This document shows positions 24,966-33,748 of a stretch of DNA of 64,000 nucleotides, in pieces. The notes under the pieces are model-generated. The model saw nothing but the letters and a program-made list of their open reading frames with translations. It searched no databases and had not been told where the DNA came from. Location of the stretch: contig CAZWGA010000022.1 of NCBI GenBank assembly GCA_964633285.1, forward strand, positions 16,240-80,239, given 5' to 3'. The DNA is from 20CM-2-55-15 sp964633285 (lineage in GTDB: Bacteria; Acidobacteriota; Terriglobia; 20CM-2-55-15). A program made the position numbers and the translations under genes. Each line of letters starts with the position of its first letter. Within the stretch, counting starts at the first letter, position 1.

Positions 24966-26432
24966 TCATTTCCTGGAGTACGAATGCAACCTTAACGGTG
25001 AGAGTGCGGGAAAGTCATCACGATAGTGCGCACCTCGGCTTTCCTCGCGCGCGATCGCGGATTCGTGAATCATCCTGGAAACCGCGAGCAGATTAGGGAT
25101 CGACTCATCGTTGCTGAAGTCGTCTAGTTGGCGGAGGCCTTCTCGGAGGCCCGGGGCATTGCGAACAATTCCTGCGCACCTCCATGTGATGTCGCGGATT
25201 CTATCCACAACCCGCGGAATGTGCGACCCATGCGGTAGATGCCCGCTGCTCTTGAACGATCCCGGAGTTAATGCGAGGTCATCGTCACGCATAGCCCGCG
25301 CGGTGCGGCCTCCGAAAACAAGAGCTTCGAGCAATGAGTTGCTTGCCAGCCGATTGGCGCCGTGGACTCCCGTCGACGCGACTTCGCCGGCAGCATATAA
25401 GCCTTTCAGGCTCGTTCGGCCATTCAGATCCGTAGTGATTCCTCCCATGAAGTAGTGAGCCGCCGGTGTGATCGGAATCGGATCGCGCGTGATATCGAGG
25501 CCATATTGCAGGCACGTTGAATAAACGTGGCGAAACTTGTGGCGCAGCAGGTTCTCAGGCAGGTGCGTAGTGTCCAGAAACACTTTCGCGGCAGCACCGG
25601 AAGTCAGATGGCGGTAAACCGCGTGGCTGACTTCATCGCGAGTCCGCATTTCATCGACAAAGCGGCGGCCTCCTTCGTCGACAATGTGAGCGCCTTCGCC
25701 GCGCAATGCTTCCGTCAGGAGGAATCGCGGAGCATTGGCCAGATTCAAAACGGTTGGATGAAACTGAACGAATTCCATGTCGCGCAATTCGGCGCGGGCA
25801 CGATATGCGGCGGCAAGGCCGTCACCGGTTGCAGTCTGAGGATTTGTACTTTGGGAATAAACCTGAGAGCCGCCTCCTGTGGCGAGCAATGTAGCTCTTG
25901 CCTTACAGCTTGCATTCTTCCCTTCATGGTCGAATCGAATTCCCGCAACGCATCCATCGATGACAAGAAGATCGCGAAAGAACGTGAACGGCTCGATCGT
26001 GATGTTAGAGTAGGCCCGCGCTCGATTCAGGAGTGTATCGACGACAACCTTGCCCGTAAGGCCACCGTTCCCATGAACGATGCGGTGAACGCTGTGCCCG
26101 CCTTCCCGTGACAACAGCAACCCGGTGCCGCTTCGCTCAAAGTCCGCGCCCGAGCGGAGCAACCGCTCGATTTCGGCGGGACCTTCCTCGACCAGAACCC
26201 GGACGGCATCAGGATCGCAGAGGCCGGCTCCCGCCGCCATCGTGTCGGTGAAGTGTCGTGCAGGATTGTCATTCTCTCCGATGGCGGCAGCGATTCCACC
26301 CTGCGCATACATCGAATTGGATTCGGTGATCTCGGCTTTGGTGAAGATGGTGACACGGCCCGCCTCGGCCAGATCCATCGCCGCTCGTAGTCCGGCGATC
26401 CCGCTACCGACCACAATGAAATCCGTTTCCAC
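24966..26432 (-). CDS. nadB: L-aspartate oxidase (NadB)
   Basis: A 488-residue flavoprotein that oxidises L-aspartate to iminoaspartate, the first step of de novo NAD synthesis. Motifs are VVGSGIAGLRAAMDLA (FAD), SNSMYAQGGIAAAIG, EGGHSVHRIVHGNGGLTG, EFVQFHPTVL, HYFMGGITTDLNGRTS and ASTGVHGANRLASNSLLEAL. The length is slightly shorter than E. coli NadB (540) because the C-terminal domain is reduced. nadA and nadC are not in the window. It starts 3 bases after the vapC-like stop, so it could be cotranscribed with the toxin-antitoxin pair. Confidence 0.95.
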   Translation of the reverse strand: METDFIVVGSGIAGLRAAMDLAEAGRVTIFTKAEITESNSMYAQGGIAAAIGENDNPARHFTDTMAAGAGLCDPDAVRVLVEEGPAEIERLLRSGADFERSGTGLLLSREGGHSVHRIVHGNGGLTGKVVVDTLLNRARAYSNITIEPFTFFRDLLVIDGCVAGIRFDHEGKNASCKARATLLATGGGSQVYSQSTNPQTATGDGLAAAYRARAELRDMEFVQFHPTVLNLANAPRFLLTEALRGEGAHIVDEGGRRFVDEMRTRDEVSHAVYRHLTSGAAAKVFLDTTHLPENLLRHKFRHVYSTCLQYGLDITRDPIPITPAAHYFMGGITTDLNGRTSLKGLYAAGEVASTGVHGANRLASNSLLEALVFGGRTARAMRDDDLALTPGSFKSSGHLPHGSHIPRVVDRIRDITWRCAGIVRNAPGLREGLRQLDDFSNDESIPNLLAVSRMIHESAIAREESRGAHYRDDFPALSPLRLHSYSRK

Positions 26433-26435
26433 TAA

Positions 26436-26822
26436 TCACCAGGCGGTTCGAACGGGGTATTTCGATATGCGTGCGTCGGGAGTGACCAGTACCATGCCGT
26501 GGACCAGGGCCTGGCATACCAGCAACCGATCGAAGGGATCACGATGGAGAAGCGGAAGGCGTACCACGTGCAGAACCGATTGTTCATCGATTGAAAGCAC
26601 GTCGGCGCACAATTTGCTCCGGTGTTCGGGAATGAACTGATCGGGAGAATCCGGCAGAGTAATTCTTCCAAGCGAGTATTTGATGGCAATTTCCCACGAC
26701 GAGACGATGCTGAAATACAAGTCATTCTCGGGATCCAGCAGAAGTTCCTTCGAATGATTCGACAAGTCCTGCGGCCGAAGAATGGCATCCAGGAATGTAA
26801 TTGTATCCAGGAGAAGCTTCAT
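26436..26822 (-). CDS. Type II toxin, PIN domain (VapC-like)
   Basis: A 128-residue PIN-domain protein. Acidic active-site residues are in place: Asp in LLLDTITFLDA, Glu in SSWEIAIK, and Asp in HRDPFDRLLVCQA with the C-terminal VTPDARISKYPV. Such proteins are ribonucleases held inactive by a partner antitoxin. The start at ATG 26822 overlaps the upstream antitoxin stop by 4 bases. In the first motif the residue after LLLDT is Ile and the next conserved acidic residue is displaced (usually DTxxLLW), a common variant. Confidence 0.9.
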   Translation of the reverse strand: MKLLLDTITFLDAILRPQDLSNHSKELLLDPENDLYFSIVSSWEIAIKYSLGRITLPDSPDQFIPEHRSKLCADVLSIDEQSVLHVVRLPLLHRDPFDRLLVCQALVHGMVLVTPDARISKYPVRTAW

Positions 26823-27106
26823 TTCCGTTTCCTGACCCTGGGTGCGTACTTCCTTAACGGATCCTTGTCGTCACCTTCCCACAGGCGAAGTTCTGCCGCC
26901 GGCATCGTTTGCTGAAATGCCCTGAGAGACCTTGCGCCTTTTGCTGCCGAACCCAGGATCGGCGTGCGTTTTTCTTTGCGCTTGAGGGGGCGGATCTCGG
27001 CGACCGGAATGTTCCGCTTGCAGACGATGATCGTCTCGCCGCCCTCTACCAATTCAATGTATTTTGACAACTGGACTTTGACCACATGCAGGTTGAGCTT
27101 AATCAT
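26819..27106 (-). CDS. Type II antitoxin, Phd/YefM family
   Basis: A 95-residue protein with the Phd/YefM fold. The N-terminal DNA-binding part has HVVKVQLSKYIELVEGGETI followed by CKRNIPVAEIRPL, the usual pattern VSEFRxNLSxYLDxVxxGExVxIxxRGKPVAxL in a diverged form. The C-terminal tail (RAFQQTMPAAELRLWEGDDK) should wrap the PIN toxin. It precedes the toxin with a 4-base overlap. The immediate upstream DNA holds a perfect palindrome, a candidate operator for autoregulation. Confidence 0.88.
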   Translation of the reverse strand: MIKLNLHVVKVQLSKYIELVEGGETIIVCKRNIPVAEIRPLKRKEKRTPILGSAAKGARSLRAFQQTMPAAELRLWEGDDKDPLRKYAPRVRKRK

Positions 27107-27121
27107 GATCTGACATTAGCT

Positions 27122-27131
27122 CAACTAGTTG
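27122..27131. promoter_or_regulatory. Palindrome upstream of antitoxin, candidate operator
   Basis: CAACTAGTTG is a perfect 10-base palindrome lying 16 bases before the antitoxin start. On the minus strand it overlaps a TTGACC that could be the -35 element. Phd/YefM complexes usually bind such short palindromes to repress their own promoter. Evidence is position and symmetry only. Confidence 0.4.
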
Positions 27132-27156
27132 GTCAAGTACAATATCTGGTTCTGGC

Positions 27157-30100
27157 CTACCAACGCAGATGCCCCTGAATCTGGACAAACCGGTTCAGCG
27201 CGACGCTGCCGCTTGTGATTTGCCCGAACTGCGCGGAAGACGGGGTCGTGTTCACGCCGCCGAAAAATGAATGGTTCATCACGTTGAGTGCATCCACGCG
27301 AGCCTGGAATCGCAGCCGTTCGCGAATCCGGATCTCGCGCATCAGGCTCAGATTCGTCTGGTGGATAGCCGGGCCGCGGAGTCCATCGATATTGACCGGA
27401 AACTGCCGGGCTTGAAATGTCGCGGGCTGGCTTCCTGCGCGCTTGTCCCAGCCTTGCGTGCAGGGCTGCCCGGTCGGTACAACGATATCGCCGGGGCCGG
27501 GATTGGATGTGACGCAGCCGTCGGTGTTGAACCACCGGTCCAGGGTGGGATTATCGATTTTAATATCGTTCACGGTGCCGTAATAGAACGCGTTTCCAAA
27601 GCCAAGCAGATTGCCGGGTTGATATTGATACGTCCCCGAGATCGTCCAGCCGCTCGCAAGCAGGCCTGGAATTCTACTGTGCACCCATTGCCGGTTAGGG
27701 CCGAACGGCAGATCATAAACCCACGTCGCCGCCACGCGCTGCGGACTCGCTCCGTTTCGCAACCAGTTCGGGACCTGCGGAAAAATGGAATCGTTGGGGT
27801 CCCACGGTTGAAAGAGAGTCGTCGCCTGCTTGGCGATCATCCCGGTATACGCGAAGTTTGCGGTCAGGCCTTTCGAGAATCGGCGATTGAAGCTGAATTC
27901 GATCTGCGACGAGCGCGCTTTTCCGATCGGACTTCCAACGGAGATGTTGCCGTTCGGATAAGGCCGCAGCAGCGTCGATTTCGCAATTGTCGCGCTGGTG
28001 AAGAACGTCTTCGTGGTCATGTCCTGATAAATAATGGGATTCGTTGCCGCGAGGGATGCGAAGTTGGCAATGTTGAATGGATTCGTAACCTGAGCAGTCA
28101 GATTGGAGTCCTGCACGGCATCGCGTACGTTGGCCTTGCTGTAGAACGTTGAGGGCAACCCGGATTGCGTGACATTGATATTCAAGTTCGAAGTGTACGT
28201 GCCTTCATATGCCACCGACACCACGTTGCTCGTTCCGATCTGACGCTCGATGCTGGCGCGCCAGCGTTGCTGGCGGGAATGTTTGGAAGGCATGTACGTC
28301 CAACCCGCGCCGACCAGAGCCATATTTCCAAGCGCCGTGCGAAGCGGCGTATCGAACCGTGTTCCTCCGGCGGATGCGCGGACAGGAAATGGGTCATTCA
28401 GGGGAGATAAGAAGTTGAACGGATCGCCGGCAAGCCAGTTCACGCCCTGATCGGTTGATATCGTCGTTGAGGTTCCGCGGCTGAATCCCGTCTGATTTCC
28501 GCCGAACGAGATCGCGTTGACATCAAGAGTGTCGTAATAGATTCCATACCCTCCACGAAAGACCGTCTTTGAATCCACCTGATAACCGAAACCGATGCGC
28601 GGCAGCCACATCAACTGACTCCCCCATGCGCGGCGCGGCGCTCCCGGGGCTCCTGCATAGACGGCGCCTCCCAGAACTTTGAATTGAGATGCCGGTAACT
28701 CGGGTATCGGGTTCTTGGCATATGCCGCTTCGGCGGCTGTGGAAATCGGCAAAACGGCGTTCTTGTCGTAATCGATGATCAGGCGATTGAAACGTTCCGT
28801 TGCTCCCTGCTCAAATTCCGCGCGCAACGAGAGCGTCAGTGTCAGTTTGGGCAGCACCCGCCACGTGTCCTGGCCGTAGAAGCCATAAAAAGGATTGGCA
28901 ACGATCGCGCTGTCGTTGCCGGAAATCGAAATCGCGGTGGGAAGGCCCATCATGAAAGAAGCCCAGCTCAACCCGATGCCGCCGGCGGTGTACGTGCCAT
29001 CACCGCAGGCATCATCACATTTGCGAAAATATGTATTGCCGAACGTGTATTGGCCGTCGTTGTTTCCCGCTTTGATGGATCTCACCTGCTCGCGAATGTC
29101 GGCGCCGAACTTCAACGCATGATTCCCGCGGTTGTGGAACACGTCACCGGTATACGTCCAGAAGCGGTTGTAAATCGGAGCGGGAATGCCGCCGATGCCG
29201 TTCTGAGAGTAGCCCGTGACATTCATCAGCGGCAGATAACAACGCGTCAGCGCGCATTTGTCGTCGAGGTATTGGGGCAGTCCGACGTCCGACGGTTTGA
29301 AAGTAAACGGAGTCTCACGCACCGATGCCAGCGAATCCCAGTTACTCACCGATGCCGCCGCGTGCAGGATCGTGTTCGAATTCACCGTGTATACCCAGTC
29401 GAGCACGCCGTTCTGATCATCCCGGGTAACGCCGCTGCCTGCGATGTTCTGATTGTTCAGGCCAGGCAGAATATCGATGGTCCAGTCTCCGCGAAATTCC
29501 ACGAAATGATTCTGCGAATATCGGCCGAACATGCGCATTCGATCGCCGAGATTGACATCCATGCGCCCGGCGAACTGGCTGTAGGTCCAGTTGTATGGCG
29601 CGTGAACCGAGAGGTAAGGATTGTTGTTGGGAGTCGTGCGTGGATCGAACCAGTTGTTCGGGTCGGGCCAGTACTTCACGTAGTTCTTATAAAACTTCTG
29701 TCCCATCGCGATGTAGGACGGAGGAAGAATATTGCCTGCCAGCGGTGTTCGGATGTAGTGGCCCGGACGCGCCGGATCCGGCCGGACGGAAAGGGGATCG
29801 TAAAGCTGGTACTGCTGCGGATTCGACGAGACCTTGAGAAGATCCGAGAAGTCTCCATTCTTGTTGGCGATCGTTGGAACCACGCGATTGTAGGTGCTTG
29901 AGTCTTCCGGCTTCGCATCCTTCTCGCCGTTGTAGTTGAAGGAGAAAAACACCTTGTTGCGGCCGTTGAATAGCTTCGGAACAATCACCGGCCCGGTGAG
30001 ATTCAACGCCCAGAGATTCGAATGACCCGCGGGCTGGATGGGTTGAGAAGCCAGTTGATCCGCCAGGGCGGTATTGCCTGCCGCGCGGGCGACGGCAATT

Positions 30101-30921
30101 TGCGAGTAATAGTTTTTCTTCGTAAACAGATTGGCGCCCAGCCACCGTTGGTTCCAATAGTTCTCACTCACAGTGCCGTGAAAATCGTTGCTTCCGGTTT
30201 TTGTGCTGACGGCGATACCCAGGCCCGTCGAATGACCGAAATTGCCGTCGAACGTCGTGGTCAAAACTTTCGTTTCAGCTACAGACTCGACTGCGGGCAG
30301 ATTCGCCGTGAACCGCGCGTTACCGTTGTTGATCGCTCCGTCAATCGTCCAGGTATTTCCGCCGACTCCTGTTCCGTTGTTGTAGTCGGAGCCGCCTTGA
30401 GTCGAATGCGGCCCCAGCAGCGCAGGCGGGCCACCGGTTTGCACTCCCGCGGAATACTGAATCATGGTGAAGACCGTATTGGCCATCACGGGCAGATCCT
30501 GCACGCTCCTCTCGTCTAATGCGCGGCCCGCGTCGGTTCTCGTGACATCCAGGAGCGGCGCTTCACTATTAACTGTTACGGATTCGGTGACGCCTCCCAG
30601 CTCCAGAACGAAATCCACTTGCCGGACATCACTGACTTCCAAAGTAATGCCGTCGCGCACGGCCTTCTTGAAACCCGCCACTTCGGCTGAAACCGAATAC
30701 CGGCCCGGCAGCAGGAGCACCGCCTGATAACGGCCGGTTTCATTGGATTTGAGGCGGAGGGGAACACCTGTCTCGACATTCGTGACGACCACATCAACAC
30801 CGCCAACAACTCCACCCTGCGAATCCATCACGGATCCCTGAATCGTTCCACGAGTGTCCTGCGCATGGATTGTTTCTGTCAGGATCCAGATTGCCGCAAA
30901 CAGGCAAAGCAGTCGGTACAT
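27157..30921 (-). CDS. Oar-like TonB-dependent receptor with carboxypeptidase-regulatory domain
   Basis: A 1254-residue outer-membrane protein. ATG 30921 is chosen because GGAGG lies at the right distance and a signal peptide follows (LLCLFAAIWILTETIHAQ). Residues about 22-105 form a carboxypeptidase-regulatory-like Ig domain (GTIQGSVMDSQGGVVGGVDV), then comes a plug (RALDERSVQDLPVMANTVF) and a long beta barrel with many aromatic strands, ending VALNRFVQIQGHLRW. This is the Oar/TonB family much expanded in Acidobacteriota, where it is thought to import or sense large sugars or peptides. It is divergent from the S9 peptidase gene. Confidence 0.93.
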   Translation of the reverse strand: MYRLLCLFAAIWILTETIHAQDTRGTIQGSVMDSQGGVVGGVDVVVTNVETGVPLRLKSNETGRYQAVLLLPGRYSVSAEVAGFKKAVRDGITLEVSDVRQVDFVLELGGVTESVTVNSEAPLLDVTRTDAGRALDERSVQDLPVMANTVFTMIQYSAGVQTGGPPALLGPHSTQGGSDYNNGTGVGGNTWTIDGAINNGNARFTANLPAVESVAETKVLTTTFDGNFGHSTGLGIAVSTKTGSNDFHGTVSENYWNQRWLGANLFTKKNYYSQIAVARAAGNTALADQLASQPIQPAGHSNLWALNLTGPVIVPKLFNGRNKVFFSFNYNGEKDAKPEDSSTYNRVVPTIANKNGDFSDLLKVSSNPQQYQLYDPLSVRPDPARPGHYIRTPLAGNILPPSYIAMGQKFYKNYVKYWPDPNNWFDPRTTPNNNPYLSVHAPYNWTYSQFAGRMDVNLGDRMRMFGRYSQNHFVEFRGDWTIDILPGLNNQNIAGSGVTRDDQNGVLDWVYTVNSNTILHAAASVSNWDSLASVRETPFTFKPSDVGLPQYLDDKCALTRCYLPLMNVTGYSQNGIGGIPAPIYNRFWTYTGDVFHNRGNHALKFGADIREQVRSIKAGNNDGQYTFGNTYFRKCDDACGDGTYTAGGIGLSWASFMMGLPTAISISGNDSAIVANPFYGFYGQDTWRVLPKLTLTLSLRAEFEQGATERFNRLIIDYDKNAVLPISTAAEAAYAKNPIPELPASQFKVLGGAVYAGAPGAPRRAWGSQLMWLPRIGFGYQVDSKTVFRGGYGIYYDTLDVNAISFGGNQTGFSRGTSTTISTDQGVNWLAGDPFNFLSPLNDPFPVRASAGGTRFDTPLRTALGNMALVGAGWTYMPSKHSRQQRWRASIERQIGTSNVVSVAYEGTYTSNLNINVTQSGLPSTFYSKANVRDAVQDSNLTAQVTNPFNIANFASLAATNPIIYQDMTTKTFFTSATIAKSTLLRPYPNGNISVGSPIGKARSSQIEFSFNRRFSKGLTANFAYTGMIAKQATTLFQPWDPNDSIFPQVPNWLRNGASPQRVAATWVYDLPFGPNRQWVHSRIPGLLASGWTISGTYQYQPGNLLGFGNAFYYGTVNDIKIDNPTLDRWFNTDGCVTSNPGPGDIVVPTGQPCTQGWDKRAGSQPATFQARQFPVNIDGLRGPAIHQTNLSLMREIRIRERLRFQARVDALNVMNHSFFGGVNTTPSSAQFGQITSGSVALNRFVQIQGHLRW

Positions 30922-31019
30922 GGTCACGCCTCCGTTGATTGGGAATTCGGGAATAGTGTGCAGAGGATACCAACAACAGATACAATCGGCCATCCTCATT
31001 TCAATTCGGGAGAAGGTCG

Positions 31020-33428
31020 ATGAAACGGAACCGTCAGTGGTCGATGCTCCTTTGGGCCGGTATTCTCGTGGGATTTCCGGCAATAGCCGGCGCGCAAATC
31101 ACACAAGCGGATTACGAGCGTGCCGCGAAACTCCGTGAAAGATTTCAGGGCCTTGCGGTCGATGTGCCGGAAAAGGCGAATGCGATCGAGAATACCAGCC
31201 GCTTCTGGTATCGAAAGTCGGTTAAGGGTGGGAATGAATTCGTACTGGTTGATGCGGAAGCCCTGACAAAAAAACCGGCCTTCGATCACGCCAGGCTGGC
31301 CACGGCGCTCTCGGCTTCCTCGGGCCAAACGTACACAGCGGTCACACTTCCGTTTTCAACATTCACCTTTCTCCAGAATCAAACCGCGATTGAGTTTTCC
31401 CTGAGCGGGTCCACATGGAGATGCGATCTTTCCGCGTACGCCTGCACAAAAGGCGCGGCTCCGCGGCAGGCGGGGCAACGCGGCCGGCCGCCGGAAGACA
31501 TCGCCGGAGACGATCCACAGGAATTCGGCAACGACGTCGTTGACGGCGTGGCCGATGTGTCGCCGCAAGGTCAGCAGCCGCCACAGGGCCTCCAGATTCC
31601 TGGCGAAGACAGACCTCGGAGCGCCGGAGAACCCAAACCTTCGCCTGACGGCGCATGGGAAGCGCTCGTTCTGAATTACAACGTTTTTATGCGGCCCAAA
31701 GGCAAGACGAGTCCGGCGGATTCGATCGCGCTGAGCCGCGACGGATCGGAAGGCAATTACTACACTCTGGCGTCCATCTCATGGTCGCCCGATTCGAAGT
31801 GGCTTGCGGCGTACCGCGTGCGCCCGGGTTATCGCCGCCAGGTTCATTACGTCGAGTCGTCGCCCGCGGATCAGGTGCAGCCGAAACACTGGGTGCGCGA
31901 CTATGCGAAACCAGGCGATACGCTGGATACCGCCCAGCCCATTCTTTTTGAAGCCGCAACGAAGAAGGAGATCGTCATCGATAATGCGTTGTTTCCGAAT
32001 CCCTACAGCCTGTCGAATCCCGTGTGGCGCAAAGACAGCCGCGCATTCACGTTCGAGTACAACCAACGCGGCCACCAGTTGTATCGAGTCATAGAAGTAG
32101 AGGCAGGCACCGGAAAAGCAAGGGGCGTCATCACGGAAGAGAGTAAAACATTCATCGATTACCGCACATTAGTTGCGAACCCGAGAGATACGGGCAAGAG
32201 GGTCCGTAACGAATTGAACGATGGCCGCGAGATCATCTGGATGTCGGAGCGCGACGGCTGGGCGCATCTTTACCTCTACGACGGTGTGACGGGACGTCTG
32301 AAGAATCAAATCACCAAAGGAAACTGGGTCGTTCGCGCCGTTGAGAAAGTGGACGAAGACAAACGGCAGATCTGGTTTCAGGCAAGCGGGATGTATCCGG
32401 GGAAGGATCCGTATTTCATCCACTACTACCGGATCAATTTCGACGGGACGGGTCTGACAGCTCTTACTGAGGCTGATGGCGATCACACCGTGACTTTTTC
32501 GACCGACATGAAGTACTTCGTGGATACCTGGTCACGCGTGAATCTCGCGCCGGTGTCCGAGCTTCGACGGACATCGGACCGGAAGCTCGTCATGGAGCTC
32601 GAGCATGCCGATATTTCCGCGCTCCAGGCCGCGGGCTGGCGTCCGCCCGAAGTATTTACGGCGATGGGCCGGGATGGAAAAACCGATATCTGGGGAATCA
32701 TCCATCGGCCCAGCCACTTCGATCCTTCGAAAAAATATCCCGTCATCGAAAGCATCTATGCCGGTCCGCAGGGCTCATTTGTGCCGAAGTCCTTCAGCGT
32801 TTCCACGCAGGCCCTGACAGAGCTTGGATTCATCGTTGTTCAAATTGATGGAATGGGAACCAATAACAGGTCGAAGGCGTTTCACGATGTCGCATGGAAG
32901 GACCTTGCCGATGCCGGCTTTCCCGATCGCATTCTCTGGCACAAAGCGGCCGCCGCAAAGTATCCGTACTACGACCTGACACGCGTCGGCGTTTTCGGAA
33001 CCTCGGCAGGCGGACAGAACTCCATGGGAGCTCTTCTCTTTCATCCCGAGTTCTATAAAGTCGCGGTCTCGAATTCCGGATGCCACGACAATCGCATGGA
33101 CAAAATCTGGTGGAACGAACAATGGATGAGTTGGCCGATCGGTCCCGAATATTCCGCTTCATCCAACGTGGACAACGCATACCGGCTGCAAGGCAAGCTG
33201 CTGCTCGTTCTTGGCGAACTGGACACGAACGTCGATCCGTCGTCCACGATGCAGGTTGCGAATGCGCTCATCAAAGCGAACAAGAGATTCGATCTGCTGG
33301 CTGTGCCGGGAGGCGGACACGGAGCCGGCGGCGCGTATGGGCAGCGACTACTCGAGGATTTCTTCGTTCATCATTTGCTCGGAGTGGAGCCTCCGGACTG
33401 GAACGGTATTCCGGCCGGACAAAACTGA
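31020..33428 (+). CDS. S9 family (DPP4-like) secreted prolyl peptidase
   Basis: An 802-residue exported peptidase with a signal peptide (MLLWAGILVGFPAIAGAQ). The N-terminal beta propeller, beginning about residue 190 (PSPDGAWEALVLNYNVF), shows DPP4-type features: SWSPDSKWLAAYRV and MSERDGWAHLYLYDG. The C-terminal alpha/beta-hydrolase has the nucleophile Ser in GVFGTSAGGQNSMGALL, Asp in LGELDTNVDP and His in GGGHGAGG. The order and the FGTSAGG context fit S9B/S9 dipeptidyl peptidases that cleave after proline. A Gly/Pro/Gln-rich insert (about residues 145-190) is unusual. ATG 31020 follows GGAGAAGG. Divergent from an Oar receptor. Confidence 0.9.
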   Translation: MKRNRQWSMLLWAGILVGFPAIAGAQITQADYERAAKLRERFQGLAVDVPEKANAIENTSRFWYRKSVKGGNEFVLVDAEALTKKPAFDHARLATALSASSGQTYTAVTLPFSTFTFLQNQTAIEFSLSGSTWRCDLSAYACTKGAAPRQAGQRGRPPEDIAGDDPQEFGNDVVDGVADVSPQGQQPPQGLQIPGEDRPRSAGEPKPSPDGAWEALVLNYNVFMRPKGKTSPADSIALSRDGSEGNYYTLASISWSPDSKWLAAYRVRPGYRRQVHYVESSPADQVQPKHWVRDYAKPGDTLDTAQPILFEAATKKEIVIDNALFPNPYSLSNPVWRKDSRAFTFEYNQRGHQLYRVIEVEAGTGKARGVITEESKTFIDYRTLVANPRDTGKRVRNELNDGREIIWMSERDGWAHLYLYDGVTGRLKNQITKGNWVVRAVEKVDEDKRQIWFQASGMYPGKDPYFIHYYRINFDGTGLTALTEADGDHTVTFSTDMKYFVDTWSRVNLAPVSELRRTSDRKLVMELEHADISALQAAGWRPPEVFTAMGRDGKTDIWGIIHRPSHFDPSKKYPVIESIYAGPQGSFVPKSFSVSTQALTELGFIVVQIDGMGTNNRSKAFHDVAWKDLADAGFPDRILWHKAAAAKYPYYDLTRVGVFGTSAGGQNSMGALLFHPEFYKVAVSNSGCHDNRMDKIWWNEQWMSWPIGPEYSASSNVDNAYRLQGKLLLVLGELDTNVDPSSTMQVANALIKANKRFDLLAVPGGGHGAGGAYGQRLLEDFFVHHLLGVEPPDWNGIPAGQN

Positions 33429-33443
33429 CCGAACGGGCGCTGA

Positions 33444-33676
33444 AAGAATATGAAATGTTGGGATGTCCCATATTGGGATGTCAAATGCAGATGTCAAAAC
33501 ACCGATTGACTCAATGCCCCAGTTTCCAAAGTCTCAGTGGGTGAAATGGGTCGTCTGGTACTTTCACATCTGCATTTGACATCCCAATATGGGACATCCC
33601 AACATTTCACATTTGTGAAGAGATCATACCCGCGCGACGACACCGCTGCGAGCATCGCGGCCTGGAAGCCGAACAC
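33444..33676. repeat. Palindromic element copy A with 44-bp perfect arms
   Basis: Two perfectly complementary 44-base arms (33451..33494 and 33566..33609), built from GGGATGTC words, surround a 71-base core (33495..33565). A second copy lies at 56947..57175. The right outer flank, about 65 bases, is shared in the same direction, but the core is reversed relative to it. The element fills most of the 320-base space between convergent genes (S9 peptidase and DUF5695). An open frame crossing it (33494..33688 minus) shows no sign of being a gene. No transposase is nearby. Confidence 0.9.
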
Positions 33677-33748
33677 GAGAGCAACCACAACCGTACTGAC
33701 AGATGCCTGTATTCGTCTGAATGGGTTACTGCTTCGCCTGAACAGCCG

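Noticed and set aside
27271..29901. Plus-strand frames of 293 and 283 codons opposite the first Oar receptor
   Set aside because: They are complementary to coding sequence with clear receptor motifs and have no domain of their own.
33494..33688. Small minus-strand frame crossing palindrome copy A
   Set aside because: It reads through the inverted repeat, and the similar frame in copy B is broken differently. This is a repeat, not a gene.
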